This document shows positions 33,746 through 44,442 of a stretch of DNA of 64,000 bases, piece by piece. The stretch is taken from NCBI GenBank assembly GCA_036245805.1, contig BTRK01000002.1, positions 41,026,661 to 41,090,660 on the forward strand. The letters are read 5' to 3'. The position numbers and the translations under genes are program-made. Numbering within the stretch: position 1 is the first letter of the stretch; each line of letters begins with the position of its first letter. Under the pieces are notes generated by a model, which saw nothing but the letters and a program-made list of their open reading frames with translations, did no database searches and was not told the origin of the DNA. Source of the DNA: Pristionchus mayeri. Lineage: Eukaryota; Nematoda; Chromadorea; Rhabditida; Neodiplogasteridae.

Positions 33746-36587
33746 TTACAAGTTTTTTTTTTCTCCCGAAAGAACCATTACTTTCTCGATCAGGCGACGA
33801 TCGTATTGGGGAAGGGAGTGGAAGATGGCTGAAAATTAGTATTTGTATCACGAAATTCCGTTCGCGACTAACGGATAGTTAAAAAAATACCGATAAATCA
33901 CAAGCATACATTGGATCAACAACAACGCAAGAGACAGAAAGCATATTATTTATAGTTTTGCACAGAAAAAAAGTTAAGAAACCGTACCTTATTGAGCATC
34001 CACTTCCTGTTCCACTGCCTCCACGCCTCCTCCTTTTCATCCGTGTCCATAGAAGTGTGCCCCAAGTGGAATCCGCCGGCCTGGAAGTCATGAGCATATT
34101 TACTTTGAGAACAGGAATCGATGCTGTGGCGCGCGAGATTAAGCACACTCAACAGTGAATACACGCGGAACGATTTAACAACGTTTTGTTGCAGCTAAAT
34201 CATTCCAAGTGAGAATCTCTTACATCACACCATTTACCACTCTTCCCGTCCTCGCACTATTATGTATGCCGAGATATATGTGAAATATTTGCTAGCATGC
34301 GAGATTCAGGTTCTCAGACTAATGTTTTTACAATGTTAATTATATATAATTAGGTGAAATACCAGAAATCCCAAAGCTTACGATAAATTCATCGGCAGCT
34401 TCCTCCGGTAGACCCATAGCGCGACACTGATTTCGAGCGATTTGCTCGAAAGTTTTGAGAGATACCTGAGACAAATGTAGTAATATTGTTATAACATTGC
34501 CTCGTATCTGCATTTCCAAGTAATTTTCATTGAAGTTTCACCTTTCTCGGTGTATACTTCAGAGCCCACAAGAGCGCAGAGAGTTTCTTCTCCTCAGTGA
34601 GAGGAAGGTGGTATCCATTAGCCTAAAATATTCAATAAATTAATTTTCTTAATGATTGAATATCTTACAATATACTCATCAATCGCGTGTGCAGGGATTC
34701 CTACAGCGCCCAGCGCTGCCAGTGTTTCCTTTTCAGTAGCGAACGGAACCTGAACAGTATTCCCGATTGTTTGCGAGTTGTATAATTTCATTCATTGAAA
34801 AAAAACTACCGTCCAAACAAACAAAAACGATACTCAAGTTATAGTTTAATAACTAATTTATACTTTGCATTTGCAAATATGAGTCAGCTTGCGTAAGAAG
34901 ATTTTGCGGATTCGCCGAAAGTGATCACAAATTGATTCTCCATTCCGCTGAATCTCATCCAGAGCGCGAAGGGGAAGAGGAAAGTTTGCTAATGTGAAAT
35001 ATTAGCGACTGGTACGTTTTTGGTTCTCATCCTACCTCCCGTATTTATATTTGCAGATTGCTGAATGCAACGGAGACAAGACAACGCGTGCCTACGAGAG
35101 AGAGCATAAGTCCCTCCTCCAACATTCTGCCATGTGCACTCCCACATCTTCATTGCGTTTTCTCTACACTTCCATACCATGTTCTTTCTTCTACTTGATT
35201 TATTTCTTTTCTTTAATGTGATTACAACTACCTTCTTCATTTGATCCCATTGTTATTATGCGTAAATAAATCAACAACCTATGCTCTTATTAAATCATTA
35301 TTATGCTAATTAATAATAATTTGTTGCTTATATTATATGATTACATATGCATGCGAGTTATCCACGGAAGATGATGTCGTAATAATCATAACGCTTTACT
35401 CCCTCGGGATAAAGTTATGCAACAATGATGATCGAAAAATTGACGATATTATTGGTAATACACAATATAGCGTATTGTTAATAAAATTCGAAAATAATGG
35501 AAAGAATAGCATGATTACTGAGGGCAGAAGTTGAGGATAAACTCACCCACTTCTGGTCCCACACGAAACGCGCGCCGATTTTTTCGTCGGTTACTGGCGC
35601 AAGATGGAGACCACCCGCCTAATTATGCTCATTTTCAAAATTACGTTTGTGATTTACTCACAACGAACTCGTCAATCGCTTCTTGGGTCAGGCCTTGATT
35701 GCGCAGTACTTCGCGAAGCTGCAAATAATATATTATATTCATTAAGAAGTTTGAGCAACAGCTCTAAAATAGTCTCCAAATCGTCACACCACTTACACCA
35801 CTTACAATCGGTTCATTCTGGATCATCACCGAGTTGAACTCCTCGATTTCCTCAGGAGAAGATACTCCCTTATTGTAAGGAGCCGCTGCTTCTTTGAGTC
35901 CCTGGGCGATCGCTTCCGCCAACTCTTTTCCCATGTTTGCCATGTGCTCCTTGTATCGCTCAGGCATGTCATCCGTCAAGGTTCGCGTGGTAGTTTCCTG
36001 AAGAAAGTTTTCCATGATACTATAAGCAGCATTATCAACATTATTGATCACCACTTCTTCAGAGGACGAATCCTCCGCATTTTTGAGTTCTTCTCTGATT
36101 GCTTCCTCAATCTCCTCTCTCAATTTTGCCATCTGCTCCTTGTATCATAATCCGTGAAGGTTGTATTTTCCTGGAAGTATGTGGGGTTATTTACAATTAT
36201 AGAATTATACAATTTCTCATATGTTAATTACACAGTTATGCTGACAATTACAAAGCTTCTCACCTCGTTCGGTGTCGCATCGGGGGCATCCACCTCTACG
36301 TCCACGGTGTCATCGTCGACTGGTTGCTCGACCTAAAAATACTCTCTTGGTCTATAATTTTGCAGTAAAAAACCTCTGAAGTAGGTTGAGTGGTTTCCTC
36401 TGTATTACCCATGCCAGTCGATGGAGCTGTGACGGGAGGGAAGGTCGCATGCTAAACATCGATGTGTTTAAATTTAAATCAGAAAGGCGAAAGTTCTTCA
36501 CATACTATGGATCAATTCGAGTACCTCGAAATCAACTGGTGCTGCGAAGGCAGCCGCTAGTAGTATCGATCCAAGAATCAACTTCAT
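33746..36587 (-). CDS. Copy 10 of modular secreted family (variant, altered 3' end)
   Basis: Exons are 36587-36525 (MKLILGSILLAAAFAAPVDFE), 36451-36374, 36332-36264, about 36138-35806, 35718-35662, 35618-35547, 34749-34669, 34622-34542, 34465-34382, 34080-33988 and 33828 downward. The first exons parallel copy 12. Exon 4 is a long acidic helical segment (KLREEIEEAIREELKNAE) absent elsewhere. Exon 6 ends early at KW because a dispersed repeat was inserted there and supplies the donor. Exons homologous to copy 12's 21-22 are missing. The last exon would therefore be read in another frame, stopping at 33790, rather than as HSLPQYDRRLIEK. The acceptor of exon 4 is uncertain: the better CAG at 36173-36171 breaks frame. 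Confidence 0.55.
34834..35545. repeat. Dispersed repeat, copy II (712 bp), at an exon boundary
   Basis: Same repeat as 31738-32560 with an internal deletion of about 111 bases. It abuts exon 6 of copy 10: on the minus strand the repeat begins TGAGTTTATCC, and together with the preceding TGGG it forms the donor TGG|GTGAGT. Confidence 0.75.
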
Positions 36588-37176
36588 CTCGAATGATGGA
36601 GTTGATTCATCTTTCACGCATTTTATGGGGAGACAGAGCGGAATGCCAATGACGATTTTCCAAAACAGAAATCCAATTATGATGCCATTCATTGCCATTT
36701 TCTCCTTGAATAGTGATTCAACTCGGCATTCGTCTGGAAGAATAAGAAGAAAAATAACGATGATGGAATAGCGTAGCGACGACAAATAGGAGGGTAATAT
36801 CATCTTTTTATGGACCCTTTATGGTCGCAAAAAGCTGAGGGGTCACTCTCTCCATTTCCCGAACTCTCTCGACCGGTTTAGATGCACGCGATTTCCTATT
36901 CCCTAATTGTGCCAAAGAATATCATTTTAAGCTAATCAAGTTTAAGGCATATCACCTAATTGTGATCAACTTTACTAAATGCAAACTCTGGGCATTAGAG
37001 TGCACAAGAGGTGAGTTGAAAGTGGAAGTGCATCACTTCTTCCTGAGGTCAAGACTTTTCTCGATGCAGTGAAGATAACAAAATCTAACCTGTCTCGCAA
37101 TTCTTCCCTTCTTTATTATCACATATCATCTATCTCTATAAATCTATCACTATCTTATCTATCTATCTTTCTTCTC

Positions 37177-37470
37177 GCACGTTTCGCTGGACAACTCAGT
37201 GATCTCTATCTCAACGCTCCCCGTCCATTTTCCTATCACTATTCACTATACGATCGTTCGGATCGTCTGTTCCTACCCTTCTTTCCCGGATTCTTGACCT
37301 ACCAGTCCTTCTCCTATCTTTCTATATTTCGCATGTTTCGCTGGACAACTCAGTGATCTCTATCTCAACGCTCCCCGTCCATTTTTCCCCATCACTATTC
37401 ACTATACGATCGTTCGGATCGTCTGTTCCTACCCTTCTTTCCCTGATTCTTGACCTACCAGTCCTTCTCT
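37177..37470. repeat. Tandem duplication, period about 154 bp
   Basis: A unit beginning GCACGTTTCGCTGGACAACT is followed 154 bases later by a near-identical second copy starting GCATGTTTCGCTGG. Both contain ATACGATCGTTCGGATCGTC. Confidence 0.8.
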
Positions 37471-37919
37471 TCACATGTTTGGTCAATACATTTGCACGTA
37501 GCCACCCACCATATATATATCCTTAATAGCCACTAGAGGAGATTCAAAAGGAAAACAATTAGCTGATTTGTATGATAATTAACCTCTTAATTGTGTGCGC
37601 TGTTTCACTTCGGAGCGATAAATTGCTGTAAAAGTAACAAGCTTCTTTTGATAGTCTACTCGAGACACCCCTCATATCTTGAGCAATCTCAACGTTTTTT
37701 TTAAAATAAAATTTAAATCACTCAAATTAATTAAAATTAATTAAAATCATGTAAAGAGTAAAATCACTTCTTCATCTTGCACACAGCCTCTGCATTTGAG
37801 TGTGCCCATTGCAAAAATTTGAGCTCTCTTTACTCCTTATCAGCAAAGGACATTCTCCCTATCTCTCTCCCCTGCTAACGCATTCCAATTCAATTTCATT
37901 GAAACGGCAAGCTTTCTCT

Positions 37920-38030
37920 CTCGTCTCTTCTCTCTTCTGTCTCTCTCTCTCTCTCTCCCTCCCTCTCTCTCACCCTTTCTCTTCCCTCTCTCTCCCTCTC
38001 TCTCCCTCTCTCCCACTCTCGTCTGCCATC
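37920..38030. repeat. CT-rich low-complexity tract
   Basis: Almost uninterrupted CTCTCT/CCCTCT sequence. Open frames on both strands here are compositional and not genes. Confidence 0.85.
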
Positions 38031-38430
38031 GAGCCGTTGCCCTCTAAGTGCGAAGTGTCTCCCTCCCAATCGCTGATAACGCCAACCGACTACCTCACGT
38101 AGTGAAGCGCAATGCCCACACACTCTCAAACGGGGGCCTTTGACTCTCGTTGTGCCGTGTTTTGGTTGCTTTTATTCGAATGCATATGGTCTCACCACGA
38201 TTCTGATTCGAAAAAGACGCGTCCTTATTTGCGTTATTGTTTTCTCTACATTTCTCACTTACGACATTACACTTAGTTCGTTATATAACTTCCCTCCACA
38301 TTACTGATTAGTGTTGACAAGTCGATGTGCGCCCATTTCATATATTCTATCAGCGGTGAGAGAGAGGGAGAGAGCGTGTGAATCGAGGAGAGTACGATCC
38401 GATATGTAATCACTGTTCTCATCTATTCCC

Positions 38431-38438
38431 TCTCTCAG
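38431..38438 (+). other. Possible spliced-leader acceptor of the OPRT gene
   Basis: TCTCTCAG ends immediately before the ATG at 38439 and follows a pyrimidine-rich run. This is the usual form of a nematode trans-splice site, but no transcript data confirm it. Confidence 0.45.
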
Positions 38439-41400
38439 ATGCCGGTCAGCCTCGTCGAACCCTCTGCTGCCGGTCTGCGAAATGCACTCAGGTACGATAT
38501 ATATTAGGTTGGCGGGAAAGTCTTTGTCCATTTTTCAAAACTTTATTTCTTGGGGAAAGGAAAAGCATGAGTTCAAATATACTTGTCCTCATTATCGATA
38601 ATATGTGTACAACGTACCTGCAATGTATGGGTCCCCTCCCTTTAGAACCCGCTTGGGCGCAAATCAAAGAATTGATTGAGATCATACTCGAGACATCCAC
38701 GGGAATTGAACGCTCTATCTATAAGAACACGGGCCAGGTTTGCGAAAAGTCAGTAATCAGATGGGGCCTAGTCAGGAGAATACGGGGGTTGCGGGAGAAC
38801 CATACATCAATATCCAGCCATTTTCTCCTTGACTTGATTGGAGACCTTGGGACGGGGGGTCATTTTGCTGATTATATATTTTCTTGTCGTTTAGCTTTGA
38901 ACGATCGACTTCCAACTTCAAATTCTGTTGTTGTGTGACGTACTTGGTCCGGTGATTGTCATCTCCTCAGGGAGTAGCCCCGAGTAGATCACGCCATCCA
39001 CTCCTCACCACAGTAGCAGCAGGTTTTTCTTGGGGTGCAGGTCAAGTTTGGGGACACCCTGAGGAGCCCATCCTATTCCAACCCGCTGAGCTCACATGTG
39101 GTTGTTATCGTAGAGGACCCACTTCCCATTCCTCGTTTTGAGCCGTTCCAGCCATCGACCCCCAACTCGGAGAATGAGGAAAGTAATGGAATCATCGGCT
39201 CGACGGTCATGGCTGCCTTGGATCAGATCATAGGATTTGAATCGACCGATTAATTTCTTCATTCCAAGATATCTCAAGCCTTCTTTGACAGTGCGATGGT
39301 GGACTCTAAGTGTAATAGTCATTTCACGGGCACTTTGAGATGGGTTCGTTTAAGCAGCTTTCTACAAAGTCTCAAAATGTAACTAACGGGGTCTCCCAGA
39401 CCGCTCCCATTCCTTGAGGGAAAAGTCGGCTTATCCAATTCCTGAAGGTGTTGAGGAGAGGGCATGTGTGTGATAAACATTCTTCAGTAGGGTCTCCGAA
39501 TCCTTCATTGTGGTGTAGGATAGAGAGAGGTAAATCATAACGTGTCGAAAGTGGGTGTCACCAGGAACATACATCGTTTCTCTACTAGAGCGTGACTGAA
39601 GGAAAGGGATTGGGGAGTTGTTTACTATAAAGGCCCATCACTGGTTGTTATTCACTAGAAATGAGGGAACGCCAAAGTGCACTTGAGACGGGCAGTGTTA
39701 AAACAAAACCATGGACAAAGACTTTCCCGCCAACCTGATAGTTTTGCTTTTCACACAATCTTGAGCACGGGATGAATCATTTTAGCACTTTCTGTAGTGA
39801 ATTTAGATCAGATTATGTTCACCCCTGTATTGTTCAAACATGGTCAGTTCTAACATTATACGCCTCTTGAGAAATATGTTTACCTGTCATTGTAGACCAG
39901 TGCTGGGCGTAAAATTATTTGTCCATAAAATTTACGGTTTTAAGGTCCGTAAAATTCCGTAATGACCGTAAAATGCGAAAACTCCCAAACCTGTTATTGC
40001 AGGCTGATGGTCAAGTACGGCGTGTTCAAGTTCGGTGATTTCACTCTGAAGAGTGGCCAGTACACGCCCATCTACATCGACCTGAGAGAGTCGTTCGGAC
40101 ACCCCGATCTGATGGTGAGTAGAGTTCGAGAAATGAACCACGGTCTCTTCATTCTACACACTCTCTCGCCATGCGACCGGTCGAGAGAGTGTGTAGAATG
40201 AAGAGACGGTGGCCCGAATTACGAACTCTCGTGGTGAGGCATCACTTGGCAGAACTATGATGTCATGCTCAGTTGATATATCTAAGGCATGACGTCGTAG
40301 TTTTCATCCGACCTAGTGCCATTCCAAATAAGTCGATGTCGATAGCACTGTCTAGTGCTGCAGTATGAAGACTGATAGAGAAATTGTTGAATTTTTCTTT
40401 GTTGTTTTTGTCGGCCAGTCGAGAACAAGAGGAAACGGAACCTCTCGCCCACTCCCGCTCATTGCTGGTTTCGCACGTCGCCCCACTCCTCACCAATAGT
40501 TATTCGACGTGATTTGCATTTCCGAAATGAGAAGGAGAGAGGAAGAAGGCTTGTCCCCCATTGCTGATTAGATCGACCCGTCTAGTCGATTTTTCTCACT
40601 AGAAAATACGACTATGTAGAGGCACTGTTCGCACCATTAGGGGAGCGACGTTATCAAGTACAATGTTCTTGACTTTCACTCACGTTCTAGAATGTCAGTG
40701 TACTTTATCGAGTTCGTCTCCTCCTAAAATTGTGTGCATTCCGCAATCTTAATGGCTAGTATGACAAACGGATACGACGGCCTAAATTCTAGTCGATAAT
40801 GACGATCAGAAAGGTTCTTGACCCTCCTCATCATGAAGTCATGTGACGCGCGAGTGTATTGGTCATGTTTTTTCATGATGATGAAAGATAACGCACAAAT
40901 GTGAAGGTCGAGATAGGCTCTCTCTGCGGGATGCAATAGTTTATCGCCACGAGCCTCACTGTAGAGTGGTATCTCCCCATAAATGGATACAATGTTACGA
41001 TCACTAAATGACGTTGAGATGGCACTTGTGAAACTGAATGCTGGATTGGGAATAGGGGAAGAATCAATATGAAAATCAAAAGGGAAAGAGGAGGGTCGGA
41101 ACGTTACCAATATATGACAGATCGTAACCCTTCTTCATTTCAGAAGCTGTTGTGCCAGTTGATGCAGGAGAGCATCGAGGCCGTCGAGAATGAGAAGCCG
41201 TACGTGAGCATCGTCGGCGTGCCCTACGCAGCGCTGCCGTATGCATCGGTGAGATATGGTTTGCCGAGAAATGGGATAAAATAGGATTTATGGAAGGGCT
41301 TGTCGTTGTAGGCTCTATAGAGTTTTTGAAATAGAGCTTGTGCGAGATAGGGTCCATCGATCGGGATAGAGGAGAAGAGAAACAGGTGCTGTGTCGACAC

Positions 41401-43137
41401 TAGAGTTCGCAATCCGGGCGGATCATTCGGAATCGCTCCACGATCGGAAACCAAGAATGAAAAGGCCCGATGCCTAATTGCGAGTAGACAAGGCCCGAAA
41501 CCGGAAAAAAATAACACAGCATACGATCGGGCCTGTGCCTAGGATATTCTTACTGTAAAATCGTTGCCTGTATATTACTGTATATCGAATATACGCGATT
41601 CAATCGATTACAGATCCTCTCGCAGTTCGCATTCAAGCCGCTGCTCATCATCAGGAAGGAGGTGAAGGCATACGGGACGAAGAAGCTCATCGAAGGTACG
41701 GTAGTAGTAGAGTTCGAGAAATGAAACCATGGTCTCTTCGTTCTACACACTCTCTCGCCATTCGATTGGTCGAGAGAGTGTGTAAACTGAAGAGACGGTG
41801 ATCCGAATTACGAACTCTAAAATAGTAGTAAAGGCATACATACAGTCTTCGAGACTTTGCTCGCGGGAGATCACTGCTAGATCAGTGTAAATTTGGGCGG
41901 ATTCTTTAGTGCCCACCCTCAGTCCAGGCCTATTTTCGTGCGTGATGTAGTCGCGTCTACCAATTGTCGCAATGGTTAGGCCTTGGTGTGTCGGATACGG
42001 TCACTGACTTTCTACTGAATGATATAACCTAGAATTTCTTAGCAAAGTGGTGAAGAAGACGTTCCCATCATGAGAAAAGCTCATGTCCGACTGCATGATG
42101 CACTTCTAGGGCACTAGATTGGAAGATAACTATTACGTATCAAAGGCGGCATAGCGTCATAGTTCTCTTCCGACCTAGTGCAATTTCTAGCAGTACATCC
42201 AAGTCGTGACGAGAATCCACGAGTTTATTATTAGAAATGATATATGTGTTTATTTGAGGATCTTACGCGGCCGGTCAAAGAATGATCGTTGTTGAAGACA
42301 CAGTCACAGAGGGAGAGAGTCTCGCGGAGGTGAGATTGAGGGGGGAGAGGGCGGGGGGCACTAGCTCACATGATCACCGTCGGATGACATCCAAAAACTG
42401 GATCCTTCTGCAGTAATTCACAGCTACTATGAACGTGCTGGGGAAGGAAGCAATCGTCTGACTCTTTTCAGTTTGCACGATCTCTCGCCGATCAGAGAGA
42501 CGAGAGAGCGTGCAAACTGAAGAGAGTCAGATCATTACCATTTTTGGCTATAACCCTGAAGGTTATTATGAGACCTAATGTCGGGCGTGAGTGAGGCAAA
42601 TGAAAGAGGGTGTGGAATTCAATGAAATGGTCAGGCAATCACTACTCTGCGTGCGGATGGATTGGTGGTGGAGGATGTGTTCTGCCTGGTGGATAGAGAT
42701 CAGGGAGGACTGCAAAACCTCGAGAAGATCGGAGTCAAACTGCACAGGTAGGACGACGCCAAGGGGATGGGGGATTGCTCCTAGTTTCAGGAGAACCTTA
42801 TTGCGAAAATCACGGTGTTTTCTTTAGGCATTTGCAATTTTTCGGAACTATGTAGGTTCAGAACTATGAGGTAATGTATATCAAAGGCGCCATTCCGCCC
42901 TAGTTATCATCCAACATAGTTGATATTGTATATTTTATTTCAGTGTACTAACTATGGAGAAGATCTTGTCATTCCTGTCTGCCGTTGGCAAACTCTCCAT
43001 CGATGATTTCAACGTGAGGATTACGGTATTCACTGTTGATCGAGATCTGCTTTTTTTAGAAAATCGTGACCGCTCTCGAGCTGCCTTACAACGAGCTGAC
43101 GAAGATCGATTTTAACTTAGACATGGAAGAACCATGA
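38439..43137 (+). CDS. Orotate phosphoribosyltransferase, stand-alone, 227 aa
   Basis: Exons are 38439-38491, 40003-40114, 41144-41248, 41614-41695, 42259-42329, 42635-42747, 42944-43013 and 43060-43137. Phases all join, giving 227 residues and TGA. The enzyme transfers phosphoribose from PRPP to orotate, giving OMP in pyrimidine synthesis. Recognisable parts are [19 protein letters not shown] near the N-terminus, [26 protein letters not shown] (the usual RKE.K.YG site) and [11 protein letters not shown], the PRPP-binding loop. The protein ends soon after the domain, so the OMP decarboxylase half of bifunctional UMP synthase is absent. The loop has TEGES where many OPRTs have TSGSS. Intron 1 holds a mariner and several introns hold MITEs. 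Confidence 0.85.
38504..39738 (-). mobile_element. Degraded mariner in OPRT intron 1
   Basis: TTAGGTTGGCGGGAAAGTC and the inverse GACTTTCCCGCCAACCTGA lie between TA dinucleotides. The minus strand retains fragments of a mariner transposase ([28 protein letters not shown]), but the catalytic region is broken by frameshifts. It begins 12 bases downstream of the OPRT exon 1 end. Confidence 0.8.
40120..40231. repeat. Hairpin MITE at the donor of OPRT exon 2
   Basis: TAGAGTTCGAG...CACGGTCTCTTCATT pairs with AATGAAGAGACGGTGGCCCG...CGAACTCT. TGGTGAG occurs on both sides (40113-40119, 40232-40238), and this duplication includes the first donor bases of exon 2. Confidence 0.8.
40237..40318. repeat. 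Short MITE (TGACGTCA family), decayed
   Basis: CACTTGGCAGAACTATGATGTCATGC and CATGACGTCGTAGTTTTCATCC are inverted arms around GATATATC; the end is CCGACCTAGTGCC. Confidence 0.65.
41710..41822. repeat. Hairpin MITE in OPRT intron 4, near the donor
   Basis: Same family as the element at 40120, flanked by an exact 8-bp duplication TAGTAGTA (41702-41709, 41823-41830). It starts 15 bases after exon 4. Confidence 0.85.
42112..42176. repeat. Short MITE (TGACGTCA family), partial
   Basis: GCACTAGATTGGAAGATAACTAT and ATCAAAGGCGGCATAGCGTC...CCGACCTAGTGC. The inner part is deleted and the motif has mutated to TAGCGTCA. Confidence 0.55.
42453..42535. repeat. Hairpin MITE with short arms
   Basis: TCTGACTCTTTTCAGTTTGCACGATC and the inverse GCGTGCAAACTGAAGAGAGTCAGA. 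It lies in an OPRT intron. Confidence 0.75.
42855..42919. repeat. Short MITE (TGACGTCA family), relic
   Basis: GTTCAGAACTATGAGGTAATG, ATATCAAAGGCG and AGTTATCATCCAACATAG are degraded family segments. It lies just before OPRT exon 7. Confidence 0.45.
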
Positions 43138-43955
43138 TTTTGATTAGAACAAGGCTAAGATTGTTATTGTTGTTTTTTATTTGATTTTGTTGCAAAGACG
43201 ATTTATAAGTCAACCGTTTCCAATAGATAAATGGTCAATGAATTCGAACACCTGAGTTCATGCCGAATGAATCCACCATTCAAACGCAAAGGCAGACACA
43301 ATGCCACAGTAGTTGAATCAAAGAGTAATGACACCTCAAATTCGAATTAATAATGAATTCATAATGGGAGGATCGAAAATCTGCCCTGAAACTTGATTTA
43401 CAGACACAGGTGGGTCAATGAGAGAAGGCAAATTGTATTAGTCCGGTATGAAGACCACAAATGTATTAGCTATCAATTACTTCCAAAAAGAAAAGACACA
43501 CTATCAAGGCATCACTACTATTTGAGTTGGCTTTTTATACAAAACGGTAAGTGAATACAATCTATTTGTATCATTGGGTAATCATGGCTCGAGCAATTAG
43601 CCAATGATCTTCGGCCGATATTGAAGGGTTGAGAAAGTGATTGTTGTGTTCCTGCAATTTTAGAATAATTTAGATCGTTTGGGCAGAGCGGGATAGTAAA
43701 TCGCCCAACAACAAACAAATTCGTCATATTAAAAAAGCATGGTATAAACGTTCCTACCAGGATTGTTTGTTGTGGAAGCAGCCGAAATCAGATCATTAGT
43801 TTCTCTTCCATTTCGCCGTTAATGATTCCGATTTCGATGAATGAAAGGTGTGCTTGAAATCAATCCTCATCGTTAGATTCTAAAGTGCATAAAGCTACGT
43901 AAAATTATATTTGCTTACATGAATAGGGGTTAGACAATAGGTTATGGATTCTCAC
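43138..43955. other. Intergenic, no supported gene
   Basis: This is the 3' flank of the OPRT gene. Apart from the copy 11 remnant that follows, I see nothing supportable. Confidence 0.5.
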
Positions 43956-44041
43956 CTTTCGTCGGGCAGAAATGCTCTTCACAAATTATTATGCGTACTT
44001 CACATGGTCGGAGCACATGACTTCAGATGCAATCCAGATGC
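43956..44041 (-). pseudogene. Copy 11: single b-exon remnant of modular family
   Basis: Between a TTTTCAG acceptor and an AAG|GTGAGA donor the minus strand reads ASGLHLKS, the start of a family b exon, then runs into TGA. The segment is 86 bases against the usual 84. No neighbouring a or c exon was found. Confidence 0.5.
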
Positions 44042-44442
44042 CTGAAAAGATGTGTATTGTTAGACTTTCTTTTTGTAATATTCAAGAAGTGTTCGAATTG
44101 GTGAATGATAACGATATGTTTTTTTCCAAAAAAAAGTGCAGATGTTGTTCGAAGAGGGAAAACGAAAGAAAGAGCGAAAGAAAGAAAGAGAGTGAGGAAA
44201 GCAGTTGCGTTAGTTTCCCGGCATTGGCCTGACTATGGAAACATTGAGGAGGGAAGGTAGGCAAGACGAGGGGGTCCTGTTACCTCACCCCGGCCTGAGT
44301 GAGCAAACACTGGAAATACGGGTGAAGACAATAAATATGAGGACCGACTTATTTTTGAAAATTAATCCTCTAGTTCTAGCACACATTCAACTAGCCGCAG
44401 AAATGCAGAAAATTTATTTATCAGTTTAAATTAAAGAGTGCA

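Larger units (their letters stand above)
36588..38438. other. Intergenic with tandem duplication and CT-rich tract
   Basis: Holds the copy 10 promoter (TATA-like near 36621), a partial MITE arm near 36815-36890, a tandem duplication at 37177-37470, and a long CT microsatellite-like tract at about 37920-38030. It also holds a one-armed MITE relic near 38350-38395. No gene is supported. Confidence 0.5.

Noticed and set aside
33803..33812. Apparent loss of the last-exon acceptor in copy 10 (CCCCAA instead of CAG before TACGATCG)
   Set aside because: Copy 12 shows that the real acceptor lies further upstream (TTTCCAG|CCATTTTCC). The matching TTTTCAG|CCATCTTCC is intact in copy 10.
37800..38129. 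Open frames of 77-100 codons in the CT-rich region
   Set aside because: They consist of Ser/Leu/Pro or Arg/Glu runs from low-complexity DNA.
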